Source of the DNA: Prunella strophiata
Taxonomy: Eukaryota; Chordata; Aves; Passeriformes; Prunellidae
Length of the DNA stretch: 64,000 nucleotides
Reading direction: 5' to 3'
Assembly: GCA_036583965.1 (NCBI GenBank)
Contig: JAZBQD010000034.1
Location: 13,949,040 to 14,013,039 of the forward strand
Positions within the stretch are counted from its first letter, which is position 1; every line of letters starts with the position of its first letter. The translations under genes were made by a program, and so were the position numbers. The notes under the pieces are model-generated. The model did not search any database and was not told the DNA's origin. It saw nothing but the letters and a program-made list of their open reading frames with translations. Positions 1 through 43,078 of the stretch are shown one piece after another.

Positions 1-3000
1 TCTGAACTACAGATAAGAACTAACAGAAATATGTCACAAATATATTTGCTGCTGAAGTGTTTCTATCGCTGAGGCTTTGTTTAATAACTGGAAGAGAAGA
101 ATAAATGCTTGTGCTGGTTCAGGAGACAGTAATGGTGGAACATACTGGAATGAAAACCTAATGCTAATTACCGTAATTAAGCACACTGATAATCCCGAGT
201 GGGAAAGCAGGTGGAAAGAATGATTCATGTAGATCCATTTGGGCAGGCTCTGACCTTGGGGCAAGTTAACAAAATAAACCCAGCACACCCGTGAAAACAC
301 CAGGCCTCTGCCAGGCTGGACAAAGCAGCAGTGGGTTCAGTGTCCCTGCCTACTTGGGATTAGGGATTTGTGGGTTTGGGGTTTTTTCTTCCTTCCCCCT
401 TCTTTTTGTTTTAAGTGGTGGTGATGTCAGTTTTCCTTGAAGATTGAAAGATTGCCTGTTGGGACAGGTATTCAAAATTATTTTGTAGAAGTGTGCACTT
501 AAATCCCACTTGATAAAGTGGGTTAAAGAGAATAGCTAGATAACAGGCTTACTAGAACAGCCCTGTTGGTGCAAGAAGCATACAGGGAGAATTATGTGCA
601 ATTATTCTTTTTTTCCTAAACTTTTTTTGCTATGTAACACAACAGATGGTTATAATCCTGGTCCTCCTGAAATTGGATAAATCCTTTAATTTTAATACCA
701 ATAGGCCATTATGAATTGTGAAGAATTAATGCAGACCATTGCAATTTAATTTCATTTTTGATAGCTTGGGGATGAAATACATGTCACAGGAAATCCTAGA
801 AGGAACAATATAGTATTTCTAACTTAATATATTTTCTGATTTCTGAGCTCTCAAAATACCTTGACTTGTGGTTCTCAGATACCCAAACACTTAGTAAAAA
901 CATTTTTATTTTTCAAATCATCTGTAACCACAGGTTCTAAAGTGTGAAAGAAAACAGTAGCTCTCTCAAGATCTAGCAGTGTTGATAGAAAAGGTTAAAA
1001 CAAACAAGTTCACAGAAAAATACTCTGCTTGATTTGTTATCAGTGCCAGATGTGTGCCAGAGCAAACCCCGTATCTCAGCGAGCTTGTTCGTGTAGTGGG
1101 TTTGTACACAGCCCCTAACACCCCACTTGCCCCAGGCCCTGGTAGATAAGGTTGTGTTTGGTTTCTACTTCAGAATTTACACAAAAACTTCAAGCAAACA
1201 CAGGTTTCACTATGTTACTTGAGCAACAGCAAAGATGTCAAGCCACAGTGTGGCTTTTGAGGAACTTTTGCAGCCAGGAGAAGCCCTAAACAAACCTTGC
1301 TTTCTCCACACAGAGAACACAGCTCTATTTTAAAAAAATAAAAAGTGCTGTTCAAGAGGATTTCAGCCAATGAGTTTTCCAAACACCATAAAGATGCCTC
1401 ATAGCCACACTCAATCCTTCTTGACAACCAGAGCAACTTGCATTCACACCCATTAAGCCTTAAGTAGTTTTACATGTTGTGTGGATAGATAGCAGATTAT
1501 GTGGCAATGACATTTTACAGCCCAAGCTTCAGAAAACAAAATATACCAGAATAAGGAAGATTATTTAAAGTCATTATTCTTAATTATTAGATATGGGCAG
1601 TGCACAGCTAAAAGAGAAGTTGTCTTGAGCAGTTGACTCCAGGACTGGTTGATGACAACAGAGGAGATTGTCAGCTGGGAGGTTTGCAGGATGCTGACAC
1701 TGCTCTGAATGCTCTTGTTTACCATAAGCAACAAAACACTTCAGAAACCTTTAGCATGTGTAAAGATTCTGGTCCAAAAGACCAAACCCTGTAAAATACT
1801 TGACATTCACCATTAAACTGGGACAAAGCAGCTGTGTAGCAGAGGCACAAATCCCTGCACTCTGTGATTAACACCTGAGTGTGCTGCAAGAATGAAACTT
1901 CAGGTATGCTCACCAACTGGATTAAACTTTTCATGTTGTAGAATTTTTTTCTCTTTGGAGATCACTCTGTGTACACTTTCCTTTTGATGGGAAGGAAAGT
2001 GTCAGCCTGACTTCCAGGCCAAGAGGCAGATGGTTTGGAAGGCAACCTCTAAGCTGTTCCTCCATGTCTTCTGCACAGAGCTTAAAGCTTGCTCCTGAGA
2101 AGGGCTCGAGAAGCTTTGCTGCTTGTTGAGGGGTATCTGGGGGGGAAGACTTCACTGGAGAGCTGGCTCCTAAACCCCTGAAGGAGATGAAGTGATTCTG
2201 GCCATAAACACTTTGTGATGCTGCTCAGTCTGGTTTGTGCAGTGGTGTGGTACCTGAGGGAGTGCAGTGGTGCTCCAAGCACACCCACACCAAGGGCTCA
2301 CTGGTGTCCCCAGGGCAGCTGTCCCTCCCTGGCCTTGTTCCCTAACAAGGCAAAGAAAATATAAAGCAGATTTAAGTGTAGTAAGCAACCATGTTGCAGA
2401 ATTGGGCTGTTCTGTGCAGAATCTTTGGCTTGTCTTTGGAGGAGGGAGGAAGGGGCTCTGGGTGGCTGTGACCATGGGGAGTGCTGCCAGAGCTGTCTGC
2501 CCTTGGGCTGAGCCAGAGAGCTGTTGGCAAGATACACCAGATGATCCTTGTGGATCTCTTCCTTGTTTTTCCCAATCCACATTTTGAGGTCTGCACATGC
2601 GTTAGTGGCTGGTTGCTCTAAAACACGTCCAGTTTCACTGATTCTCAGCCTCTTCTTTGTACAGAGACCTCATACTTTGGGCTGGGTTAGGATCTACTCT
2701 ATGGATCTGTTTCTAAATTTGGATTTTGATCCATTAGTACTTGGATTCAAAAGGGTTTTCGAGTGTCTTGCCTTTTATAATACTTGTACTCTGGTTCTTT
2801 CCCTTCTATTGTTTAAAGTTTGTTTTCTTCAGTAGTTAAATGAATTCAGATTGCATGAACAGTGTTCTTCATGTACTGGGCTGTGAGCTTATCTAAATAA
2901 TGTCTTGATACATCAGACTTTATATAAGCAACTAGAAAAATGCAAATGAATTGGCAAGGAATTCAAGGCAGGATGCTTTGAAAAGCTGAAGAGAATCCCT

Positions 3001-5194
3001 GGAAAGAATGTTTAAAGGGTTTAGGGAATTCATTTTCATTAGTTTATTATTTGACTCTTGGTTCTTCTTCTTGTTTTGAAAGATGTAGCTATGTAAGATC
3101 ATTCCCTACCCCATAGGTAGGCTCTGAACAGACAGGCTTTGTTTAAAAGCTGAGAATTTTGTCACACTGTCTTGAAAGCCCTCAAAGACTTTAATCAGGT
3201 CCTTTTGATCACAGTTGCAGAACAGAAAATTTCCCCAGCCTTGCCTACAACAAACTGTCACTGATTTAAGAGAAGACTGGTGTGGTCTGTGTAGGCTTGT
3301 TTGGGATTGCACCTTTTAACCCATTAAATCCTGGCTTTGTTCACTGATGGGATGCATTAGAGTAGCACTTTTTAATAAAAGTGAAGATGTGGCAGAGATA
3401 AAACTGCCTTCATTATGTAGCTGGGAATGGCCAGAATAGGCACCTTTTGTTGATTTGGATAAAAAAATTCTGTGAGAATAAAGAATAACTTAATCTTTCC
3501 CATGGCTGTGCTGAGGCCTTGCAGGCAGTGAGGAGCTGCATCCCTCATCCTTCAGTCCTGACACAGGTGACCTTAGACACAGGTTTCTGGGAAAAAGAGC
3601 AGAAATAAAAAGAGATTAAGTTAATATTACAAATTAACCTTTTACTAAACTATTGATTGTTTCAGCTTGTGGTGTTTGTCCAGTTCTAAAGTTGGCTTGA
3701 GCAAAGCTGTTTCTGAGTAGAGCCATCCTTGTGGTGGGCAGGGCTCCCATCCCTGTGAGGGCAGGGGGTGCAGGCATGGGGATTTCACCCTGTTTTGAAT
3801 GCTCTCCCAGCCCTGGCTCCCTTCTGTGGCCAAGAGGGCAGACAGTAGAACACTGTTTAAAGAGCAAAATTCTCTTGCTGCAAATAATCTTGCTTACTAA
3901 ATTAGACTGTCCAGCTCAAACACCAACCAATTTAGGTTAAGCACAAGGCAGTTGCCCCAATGTACTTTACTTTAATGGCCTGTCATTGTCAGATGCCAGC
4001 ACTCAGTAAATCCTAGCAATGATGCAATGGCCAGATAAGAGAGCTGCTGCTGGCTTTGGGACTATCCCAATTTGTTTCATAGCATCAGAGTATCCACTTG
4101 GCTGGGGAAGGGGGCTGCTGGAGGGCTCTCTTAGAGGAGAGTGGAGAGGTGGATGATAATCCTGGAAAAAGCAGTGGAGAATATGATTGAAAAAACTTAT
4201 TTTTAAAAGTTGATTGTGATTATTGAGATAGAGCTCCCTGGTGGATGATTTGGCAAAAGGTGTAGTGTGGAGGTGATGCTTGCAGTGCTGTCACTGAACC
4301 TTCTGTGGTGACTGAAGAGGCAGAGGACAGTGAAAGAAGGGCTGTCCACTGGGAGCTCTTTCTTGAAATTTGTCTTTTTCTTACTGGAGCAATAGAGGGG
4401 GTTGAGACAGACACCAGTATTGGACCTCTGGTATTTTTTGAGGCACAGTGCTATGTGGAGTACATGGAAAGATGTCACAAATGAGACATATCCTGAGGGG
4501 ATTAGGAAGAATAATATTCTTACTAGAAAAGGGGATAAAGTACATTCTGGCTCCCTAGGGGAACAAATCCCTGCAGGACACACCCTCCCCAGGCATGCTG
4601 TGTGGAGAGGGGCTGCTCTCTGGGGTCTGGGGAGCCTGGAGCTGCTCACCTGGGGCACGTGCTCTGCAAACACCCCCTTGTGCTCTGCTCTACCATGGCA
4701 TTACTGGGCAAGTGGATTGTTTCTTTTAGTCTTGTCTGTTTATAAGCATTCTGAAGCATCTTCATTTTTTGAGAGAGAGAAGCGAGGAAGCAGCTGCTTG
4801 TTTATGTGGAAGGGGTTAAACTCAGAGGGCTGTTCTTTCTTTATTTAATTTTGGGAGAGCAGTGGAGCTGTGTTCTCAGAGCGGCGGCCGTGCTGTGCGT
4901 GCGCGGCTGCCTCGGGCAGAGAGCACACCAGAGCTTCTTTGGGCATAAAAGGAGCTGTGCAAACACAAGTGCCAGTGACCTCCCCAGCACATGAACTGGT
5001 TCTGCACATATTTCATCCTTGGTTCCTTCCTGCTGAAGTGCTTAGGTGGTGGGTAGCACTGCTTAACCATCTCATGAAGAGCTCACTGCAGCCCTGCCAT
5101 GGTCCCTGATGACAGGTCCACTGCCCTGGACCTGTTCCCTCTGAGTTGCTTTGATTCACTTGCAGAAAACTTGGGGATATGGCTTTAAGCTGAA

Positions 5195-5420
5195 GTAAGA
5201 AAGATTTAGATTAGATATGAGGAAGAAGTTATGTCTGTGGGGGTGGCATTGGCACAGGTTGCCCAGAGAAGCTGTGGCTGCTCCATCCCTGGAATTGTTC
5301 AAGACCAGATGGGATGGGGATTGGAGCAACCTGGGCTAGTGGAAGGTGTCCCTGCCCATGGCAGGGTGTCAGAGCAAGATGATCTTTAGGGTCCCTTCCA
5401 ACCCAAACCATTCTGTGATC
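5195..5420 (+). mobile_element. CR1 LINE 3' fragment
   Basis: Contains the usual avian CR1 3' phrases: AGAAGCTGTGGCTGC, CATCCCTGGAATTGTTCAAG, GCAACCTGGGCTAGTGGAAG, and the tail TTCCAACCCAAACCATTCTG followed by TGATCC. 5'-truncated, as is normal for CR1. Confidence 0.9.
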
Positions 5421-6640
5421 CCTAGTAAAACAATCAGCTCTTCTGGATTGCATCCCAGGCAATTCTGTGCCTCAGAATCTGGTGAGCACCAGGGATGGCA
5501 CAAAGGAAGAGGCTGGATGGTACTCTTGGAGCAGGAAGATAGAGAGAGATGGTCCTCTCCCCTTTCTTTGGGAGTGGCTTGTCTGTGTTGGGCAACTTCA
5601 TCCCAAGTCTCCATTAGTTGGCTTTGAATTTATGTTGCTGGGAAAATACTTTTGCATGCAGGACAGCAGTAGCCAGGAATGTGAAGTTAGCTGATGGCTG
5701 GGGGTTCATCTCAGTGCTTCATGAAGTTATGTCTTTGGGAGCTCAGAGCTTCCACAGGAGGCAGGATTCTTGTCTGATTGAAAAATAACCTTTAGGAGAA
5801 TTGTAACAAAAATATTTATGTTTCTTTAAGCCTGTGGTGTTTGCTGTGGTTTTGGCTCTTGGTGCTGTACACTTGACTGCTCTGAAGGTATATTGAGATT
5901 GCTGTCACCCCACAGCACAAGCAGGGGTCTTTGGGAGCTACATGGCCTCACAGGGAGGAAGACTCCGCTGAGCTGCTGATGGTGGAGGGTTTAGAGCACC
6001 CCATGCACCCACAGAATGCCCCACCTGAAACACCAACACTTGCAAGGGGCCCTGCTGCCCTGGGGCTTAGCAGGGTGTGAGGGACTGGGCTGGCTCCTCG
6101 CTGTGTGTAACTGCCCTGCCCAAGCTCTTCACTGCAGACAAGGACACAAGCAGCCCAAATCCTGGCAGGCACCTAGCCTGGCAAGATGAGGTGTGGCACA
6201 TGCAGGGTGCAGCAGGTGCCCTGGCACATAACCCACATTGGGCCCTGGAGCATGAGCTGGGACTTGGCTTTAGGGTACTCTCTGCTGCCTGTGACAGGTA
6301 GATAGCTCACACCACCCTGAGTTATGCATCCATTGGTCTGGGATTGGTCTGTGCTCATTCAGCATTGATTTTTGAAATGATTTGTTCTTGGCACAGATGG
6401 AAAACTTCAAAACCAAATAAAATCTTAATACTGTTTTTCTTAATTCTCTCCTGTTCTCAAACATCAGTTCCTTTGGAGGCCTCTTCTAGAGCACAGGGCT
6501 GCAGTGACTTAGTGCAGGTTTTCTTTGCAGTGTTTTTAACTTCATAATGTATCTGATTACTCTCAGATTTGTGTGTGCTTCCTTGATGTCATACAAACTC
6601 CATCCCAAAACCTCTGTGCACTGCTGGGCTCTAATGTCAT

Positions 6641-6730
6641 ACAATCACAGAATGCTTCATGGGAAAAGATTTTTAAGAGTCCAGCTGTTGACCCAGGACT
6701 GCTGAGGTCACCACTAAGCCATGTTCAAAG
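6641..6730 (-). mobile_element. Short CR1-type fragment
   Basis: Starts with ATCACAGAATG (complement of the CR1 tail), then AAGAGTCCAGCTGTTGACCC and CACCACTAAGCCATGTTC, phrases of an older CR1 subfamily in antisense. Diverged and short. Confidence 0.65.
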
Positions 6731-7887
6731 CAGGTAGAACCCCTGCTTTAGGATTCAGCACAGCACTGACCCATAACCAGACTTGTCAGGCTTTCTGTGG
6801 AGTGTTTGGTGTCAGTAGGCTTTGCACAGCTGTGGGTTAGCAGAACTTAGTCTACAGTATTTTAAATATTATTCACTAAAATACAAACTTTGGGCCTGAC
6901 AGACATTACAATAATGATTCCCAAGCTGTTGAGACACTGATGCTGTATCTCAAATGAATTCTTGGAGTGCAGCTCCATTTCAAGCCCTCACTCATCTCCA
7001 CAGCTAGCATAAAATGCTAATATGAAAATACTGCCAAAATAATTTGAAATAAAGCAGAAGCTTAAAATAAGAAACAGCTAAGAGTCCCATTTATGAACAG
7101 CTTATTCTTCAAGAAAGCTACAACGTGGTTAAGATCAGTACAGGGGGAAAAAATCCATCAGACATCTAGACAGCACTGAATAGACAAGAACAAAATACAG
7201 CTGTCCTGGGTCAAGCTGAAGGGTCTGTTAGTCTAAAAGCCTGCTGGCAGCCAGGGCTGTGGGATGAACACTAAGGGAAGCAGATAACAGCAGGCAAGAG
7301 CATGGAGGTGCTTCCTTGGAGTTGCTGGTTGAGCTTTAGGTTGACTTTCTGATGAGTTTGGCAGCTTCTGTGGCTGTAAAAGGACCCTAATGCCCTGTGA
7401 ATGGATACAGGGGTCAAAAACCCCCTAACAATGCCAGGGGAGAAATAATCCTGTCCTGGCTTGAAATGTCCTGTGTCAGAGCTGATGTGTGTGGAACTGA
7501 AAGCCATCTCCTGTTGTTTGCTCTGGGCTGAGTCACAGGGCAGCCCTGAGCAGTTGGTCTGGGCAGGTTTGCTGGAGCCAAACAGCCCAGCTGAGACTAT
7601 TGAAGGGCAAGTGGCAAATACTGATTTACTCTGACAATGCAACAAAAGCTGTAACTTGGCCTGCCAGTTTTACTTAACTGTCAGGAGTGGTTTGGAGCTT
7701 CTCAAACACCTTCAGGTTTGTGTTTCAGCGGTGCCAGCAGCCGTGGCCATGCAGGGAGCAGTGCAGCAGGCCTGTGTCACACTGGGGCTGTCTGCTTCTC
7801 ACCAGGGATAGCTCTGGTGCAATCCACAGGGGCTGTTGTGGTAAGACTAAATCCTCTTCTAATTCCCTACAAAAATAGAACAAATTG

Positions 7888-8005
7888 TCCCTGGAGGAGT
7901 TGAAGGCCAGGTTAAATGGGGCTTGGAGCAACCTGGGTGGAATGTGCTTCTGTGTTGGAACAAGATGATCTTTAAGGTTCCTTCCAACACAAGCCATTGT
8001 GGATT
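7888..8005 (+). mobile_element. CR1 LINE 3' fragment
   Basis: Reads TCCCTGGAGGAGTTGAAGGC, GGGGCTTGGAGCAACCTGGG, GATGATCTTTAAGGTTCC, ending in CCATTGTGGATTATATGA. A diverged CR1 3' end in sense orientation. Confidence 0.8.
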
Positions 8006-8742
8006 ATATGAAATCACAATGAAAGCTGGGATGTGCATGTGCATGCCATGCCCCCTTTCTGAAAAAAGCCAGCTGTTTAATGATGGCCTGTGATTGGGGG
8101 GCTTGTTGGCACTGGGGAACTGCCCCACTTGGTGTTACTGTCTGAACAACTATTCCTGGTTTGCCTGGGTGCTGTCATGCACTGCTGTGAGCCATGGGGA
8201 GGTGGTGGGGAGAGCAGTGCTCCTGGAAATCCAGTGTTGTCTGGGTTTCTCAAGCAGAGACCCACCACCTAAGACAAGGAATTACATCTGTGTAAGTAAA
8301 GAGTAAATAGAATCAAAGCACCAGCTTGCTTTAATGCAGTGACACATGAATAACCAAAAGTCAGGCTTGACTTAACTTCTCAGTTGATAAAATGTGTTTG
8401 GTTAGCAGATGCTGTGAATAAACTGAAGAGGAAATTAGAGGGGAAAACACATAGCATAGAGTTTAACCAGACATGTTTACCTGTTCTGAATATGCCTTGC
8501 GTCATTCTATATTGCTGTAAAAATTAAAACCACATTTAGGATGATGTAAATGAAATGGTAATTTCTCAAGAACCTCTTTTATGGGCTATAGGATTGGTCT
8601 TGTTGCTGACCACAAACTGTACCTGGACCTGTCATTAGTTCCTCAGGAAATAAGTTAGAAGTTTTATAAGGTTCTGGCACTCTGACAAAACCAGAAGGAA
8701 AGAATTGTGGAGACTTAAAGAGCTGTGTGATATTTATAGAAT

Positions 8743-8885
8743 AAAATCATGGAATCGTTTAGGATGGAAATGATTTTAAAGATCCTCAATCCAGCTGTTA
8801 CCTCACCACTGCCAAGGCTACCACTAAACCATGTTCCCAAGTGCCATATCTGCTAAATCCCTCTGGGGCTGGTGACCACGCAGGG
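8743..8885 (-). mobile_element. CR1-type fragment
   Basis: Begins AAATCATGGAATCGTTTAGG and continues with CCAGCTGTTACCTCACCACT and CACTAAACCATGTTCCCAAG, the antisense of a CR1 3' end with the CATAGAATC-like tail. Confidence 0.8.
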
Positions 8886-9339
8886 CTAGAAAGAGGCAAG
8901 TCATTTGGATGTCAATCCAGAAGAAGTGATGTCAAATGTGACCTCTCCCTCAGTCAGGGGGATGGTGGTTAACCAGAGGAGGGTTTCATGTGCTGCTGAG
9001 GGACTGACTCTTGCAGCATCATGAAAGGTCTGCAAGCCAAAGGAGTGTGAAGCATCTCTCTGGAAAGAGTGTATTACATTTATTTCAAGCAATTGACAAA
9101 TGTGAAGAGGTGACCTGGTCACACAGTGGCTGGAGTTGACTGAAATTCCTTATTTCAAAGAATGTTGTTGTAGGGGATGGCCCTTGGAGACCTGGGGCTT
9201 ACCTGAGAGCTCTGACATCCAAGCTCAGGTAGGTGCTGTTGGTGTAGAGAAAACACATATTCTCCAGAAATAACTGTTCCCTTTACCTGCAAGAAACTGG
9301 ACTTCTTTTTTTAAAAAGCCAGCATTCTTTTAAGTAACC

Positions 9340-9364
9340 TTTTTTTTTTTTTTTTTTTTTTTTT
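9340..9364 (+). repeat. T25 homopolymer in the exon 2 acceptor of PDLIM4
   Basis: Uninterrupted run of 25 T ending six bases before the first base of exon 2, with only ccccag between. It serves as the polypyrimidine tract. Confidence 0.9.
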
Positions 9365-9370
9365 CCCCAG

Positions 9371-40535
<31,165 letters not shown>

Positions 40536-42181
40536 GCCCGGGCTGTGCTCTGGAGAGGTGGGGTGGCCCACCCACGTGCTCCTGCTGGCTGCAAGCACTG
40601 GGGCTGTAATCACCCCCCATTACCAAAGCCCAAGTTCAAATGCCTTTTCCTAGATAAAACAGTTTACACTTGGGATCTCCTGGGGAATGGTGTTGAAAGC
40701 ATTCAAACAGGTTTTGCCCTTCTTTTTGACACTCTGCTTTTTGCTGTGTTGGGTTATTAGTCTGTGCTGTAATCTTATCCAAGATCTGTGTAAATATTGA
40801 TTAATTCTCTACTCTCTTTCATATAAAACCTGTATTCCTTTTTTTTCCTTTTTTTCTTTTTTTTTTTTTTTTGTGCCCTCCTTCTACTGAAGATGTTTTA
40901 GAAGTTGTTTGAATACTCAAAATAAGGCACTTTAACAAAAGAAGCTGTCTCTTATGTCCTGACCCTAATCTCCTGTCCTGTGGCTGCCCCAGTGATTAAG
41001 AACCAACCCCTGAGAGTCAGGATGATACCAGTGGGTGCCTCACTCAGCTGCATCCCAGCAGATGTGCCAAGGAAGGGTGGTCTCTTGAAACAGTAATTAC
41101 AGTGAAACTCTCTGGACCAGGGCAGTGCAGTTTGAGGCTGACAAGGACTGATCTGAGTTCCCAAGAGATCTCCACACTGAGTGTGTGATGAGGCCTTTTT
41201 CTTCCTCCTTCTGCTCCTAATTTGATTATTCTGTCATCTAATGACTCAAGCACACCTTGAAAGGACTGCAGCAGTCTGGAGCACCCTTTGATTATCCCCA
41301 CCTCCTACATTTCTGCCCACAGCTGCCTTTGCTGTGGCCATTGTGACTATTCCCCAGTTTTTGCTATAATTTTGCAGTCCTTTATTTCCAGATTCTCAGA
41401 TTGCTGCTATTTGGGTCTGCTTCCCAGCAGAGAGGGGGGGATAAAATCCCTCCAGACACTTAGGGAATAACCAGAGCTTGGGTGAGCCCCAGGTTCCAGG
41501 GCAGCAGGATTGTGTTTATACCCATCTCCCAAGGCTGTGCTTTCAGCCAGGTCCATCATCCACTTTATTTGACAGGGAAAAGATTTTGTGGCTCTTGAAA
41601 TGTTTCTTTGTTAGAGAAATGTGGGTTTTTTCATGTAAGAGGAAGGAGAGAGGGAGCTGACTTGCTCAGCTGCTGGGTACTGCTGTGCAAGGTGATGGGA
41701 GCTGTGTCTTTGGTACCACAAGATTACTTCTGCTTTGCAACAGCCTCACTCTTCTTCCTCCTCACTTTGAGAGAGGAAGGATGTGGGGGAGAAAAAGAAA
41801 TGCTTGTGCTTGCTTTCCTTCCATGGAAAAGGAAACTAAGAAATACGGTGATGGGCAATCACCTCCTTTCCCTCCTGGCTCTCCATAAGAGCGAAGATTG
41901 GGCATTGGAGGAGGGTTGGAGCATGATCCTAGTTGGGGCTGAGCAGGTAATTTCTTCTACAGGTTCTGCCCCCCAGAAGGGATTTTAGGGTGTTACTGGT
42001 CTCCATGTAGACCTCTTCATGCAGTGCCTTACAAGGACACAGCAGCTCCTGCCCTGTGCCCTGCAGCCTCCCAGCAGCCCCAGGCTCCCTCCAGCTGGCT
42101 ACCACAGACATGCTGGCTGTGTGCATTCCTGCTAGCAGCAGGACATCCACCTCCCCCTCCTGCCAGCAGGAATTTTTAATT

Positions 42182-42187
42182 AATAAA
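42182..42187 (+). terminator. PDLIM4: Candidate poly(A) signal AATAAA (proximal)
   Basis: Canonical hexamer about 1.65 kb after the PDLIM4 stop, in an A/T-rich local context (TTTTTAATTAATAAAG), with a T-rich stretch about 25-45 bases downstream. Confidence 0.45.
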
Positions 42188-43072
42188 GTACAAGAAACAT
42201 GGACATTTTTATCACAGTGCTGAACCACGTTTTTCTTGTATTTGCATGGCCTTGCTTGGTCAGTTGGACCCTCTGAAGAGGGGAATGTTTGGGACAATGA
42301 AGAGACATGGTAATCAGGTGGGAAGCATTAGCTGCCCTGGTTTGCAGGGCTCTGCTTGGAGCTCCTTAGGGTGCCCTTGTAAGAAGCATTTATTCTGAAT
42401 TCCTCTCTTATGCATTGCTGGTTTGAGCTCTGGTGCCTGTAGCTTGAGAGTTCAGACTTCACCAAAGTCCAGGACTGAATACAGCTCAGCTGCATGGTGG
42501 AAGACTCACAACATGGATGGCACAGGATGCCTTTCCCTGTTTTCCAGGCAGACAGTTGGAGCTGCCAGTGGTGCTGTTTGTCACTCCCTGGGGCTCTTGT
42601 CCCCATTTGACTCCACCTGCATGATTGCCATGTCCTGCAGGATGCCAGGAGTCTGCAGCCCTGATACAGGGAGCACCAAGAAGTTCCTAAGTTGGTTCAT
42701 TGCCCTCATTTTAAACACCCAGCTGAGCAGGCTGCTGCCAGGGCACCCTTGGTGGTCTTGCTTGGCTGCCACACCAGTGGGAATGCTGAGCATGGAGCTG
42801 TTCTTCTAATGATCCCAAGTTCCCTCAAAGTCAATATTCCACATGGCATCTCATGATACCCTTTCTTAGGAGTAATCAATTCACCTGATCCCCCTGCAGG
42901 GCTTGGAGCTGCCTCACACAGGCCCATCCCAGGGCACATGGTTTCCTGGCTTCAGGCCACGCTGTTCCTGTTGTGAGGCTTGCAGCCACAAGCAGTGTCA
43001 TCTTCTCTGTCACCAGATAATGCTGTTAAACTCTGTAAAATGTGGGGAGGGTACTGTTTGTATGAAACAAAA

Positions 43073-43078
43073 AATAAA
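43073..43078 (+). terminator. PDLIM4: Candidate poly(A) signal AATAAA (distal)
   Basis: Canonical hexamer about 2.5 kb after the PDLIM4 stop, in an A-rich run and followed within 10-30 bases by a U/G-rich element (ttgtattatgggttttgtct). This is the better poly(A) context of the two candidates. Confidence 0.5.

Larger units (their letters stand above)
1..9370 (+). other. PDLIM4: PDLIM4 intron 1 (3' part)
   Basis: No coding exon seen. It holds four CR1 fragments (5.2, 6.6, 7.9 and 8.7 kb) and a small isolated CpG cluster at about 4878-4922 (gcggcggccg, gcgtgcgcgg). The first PDLIM4 exon, which would encode the N-terminal PDZ half, was looked for and is not in this stretch. Confidence 0.85.
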
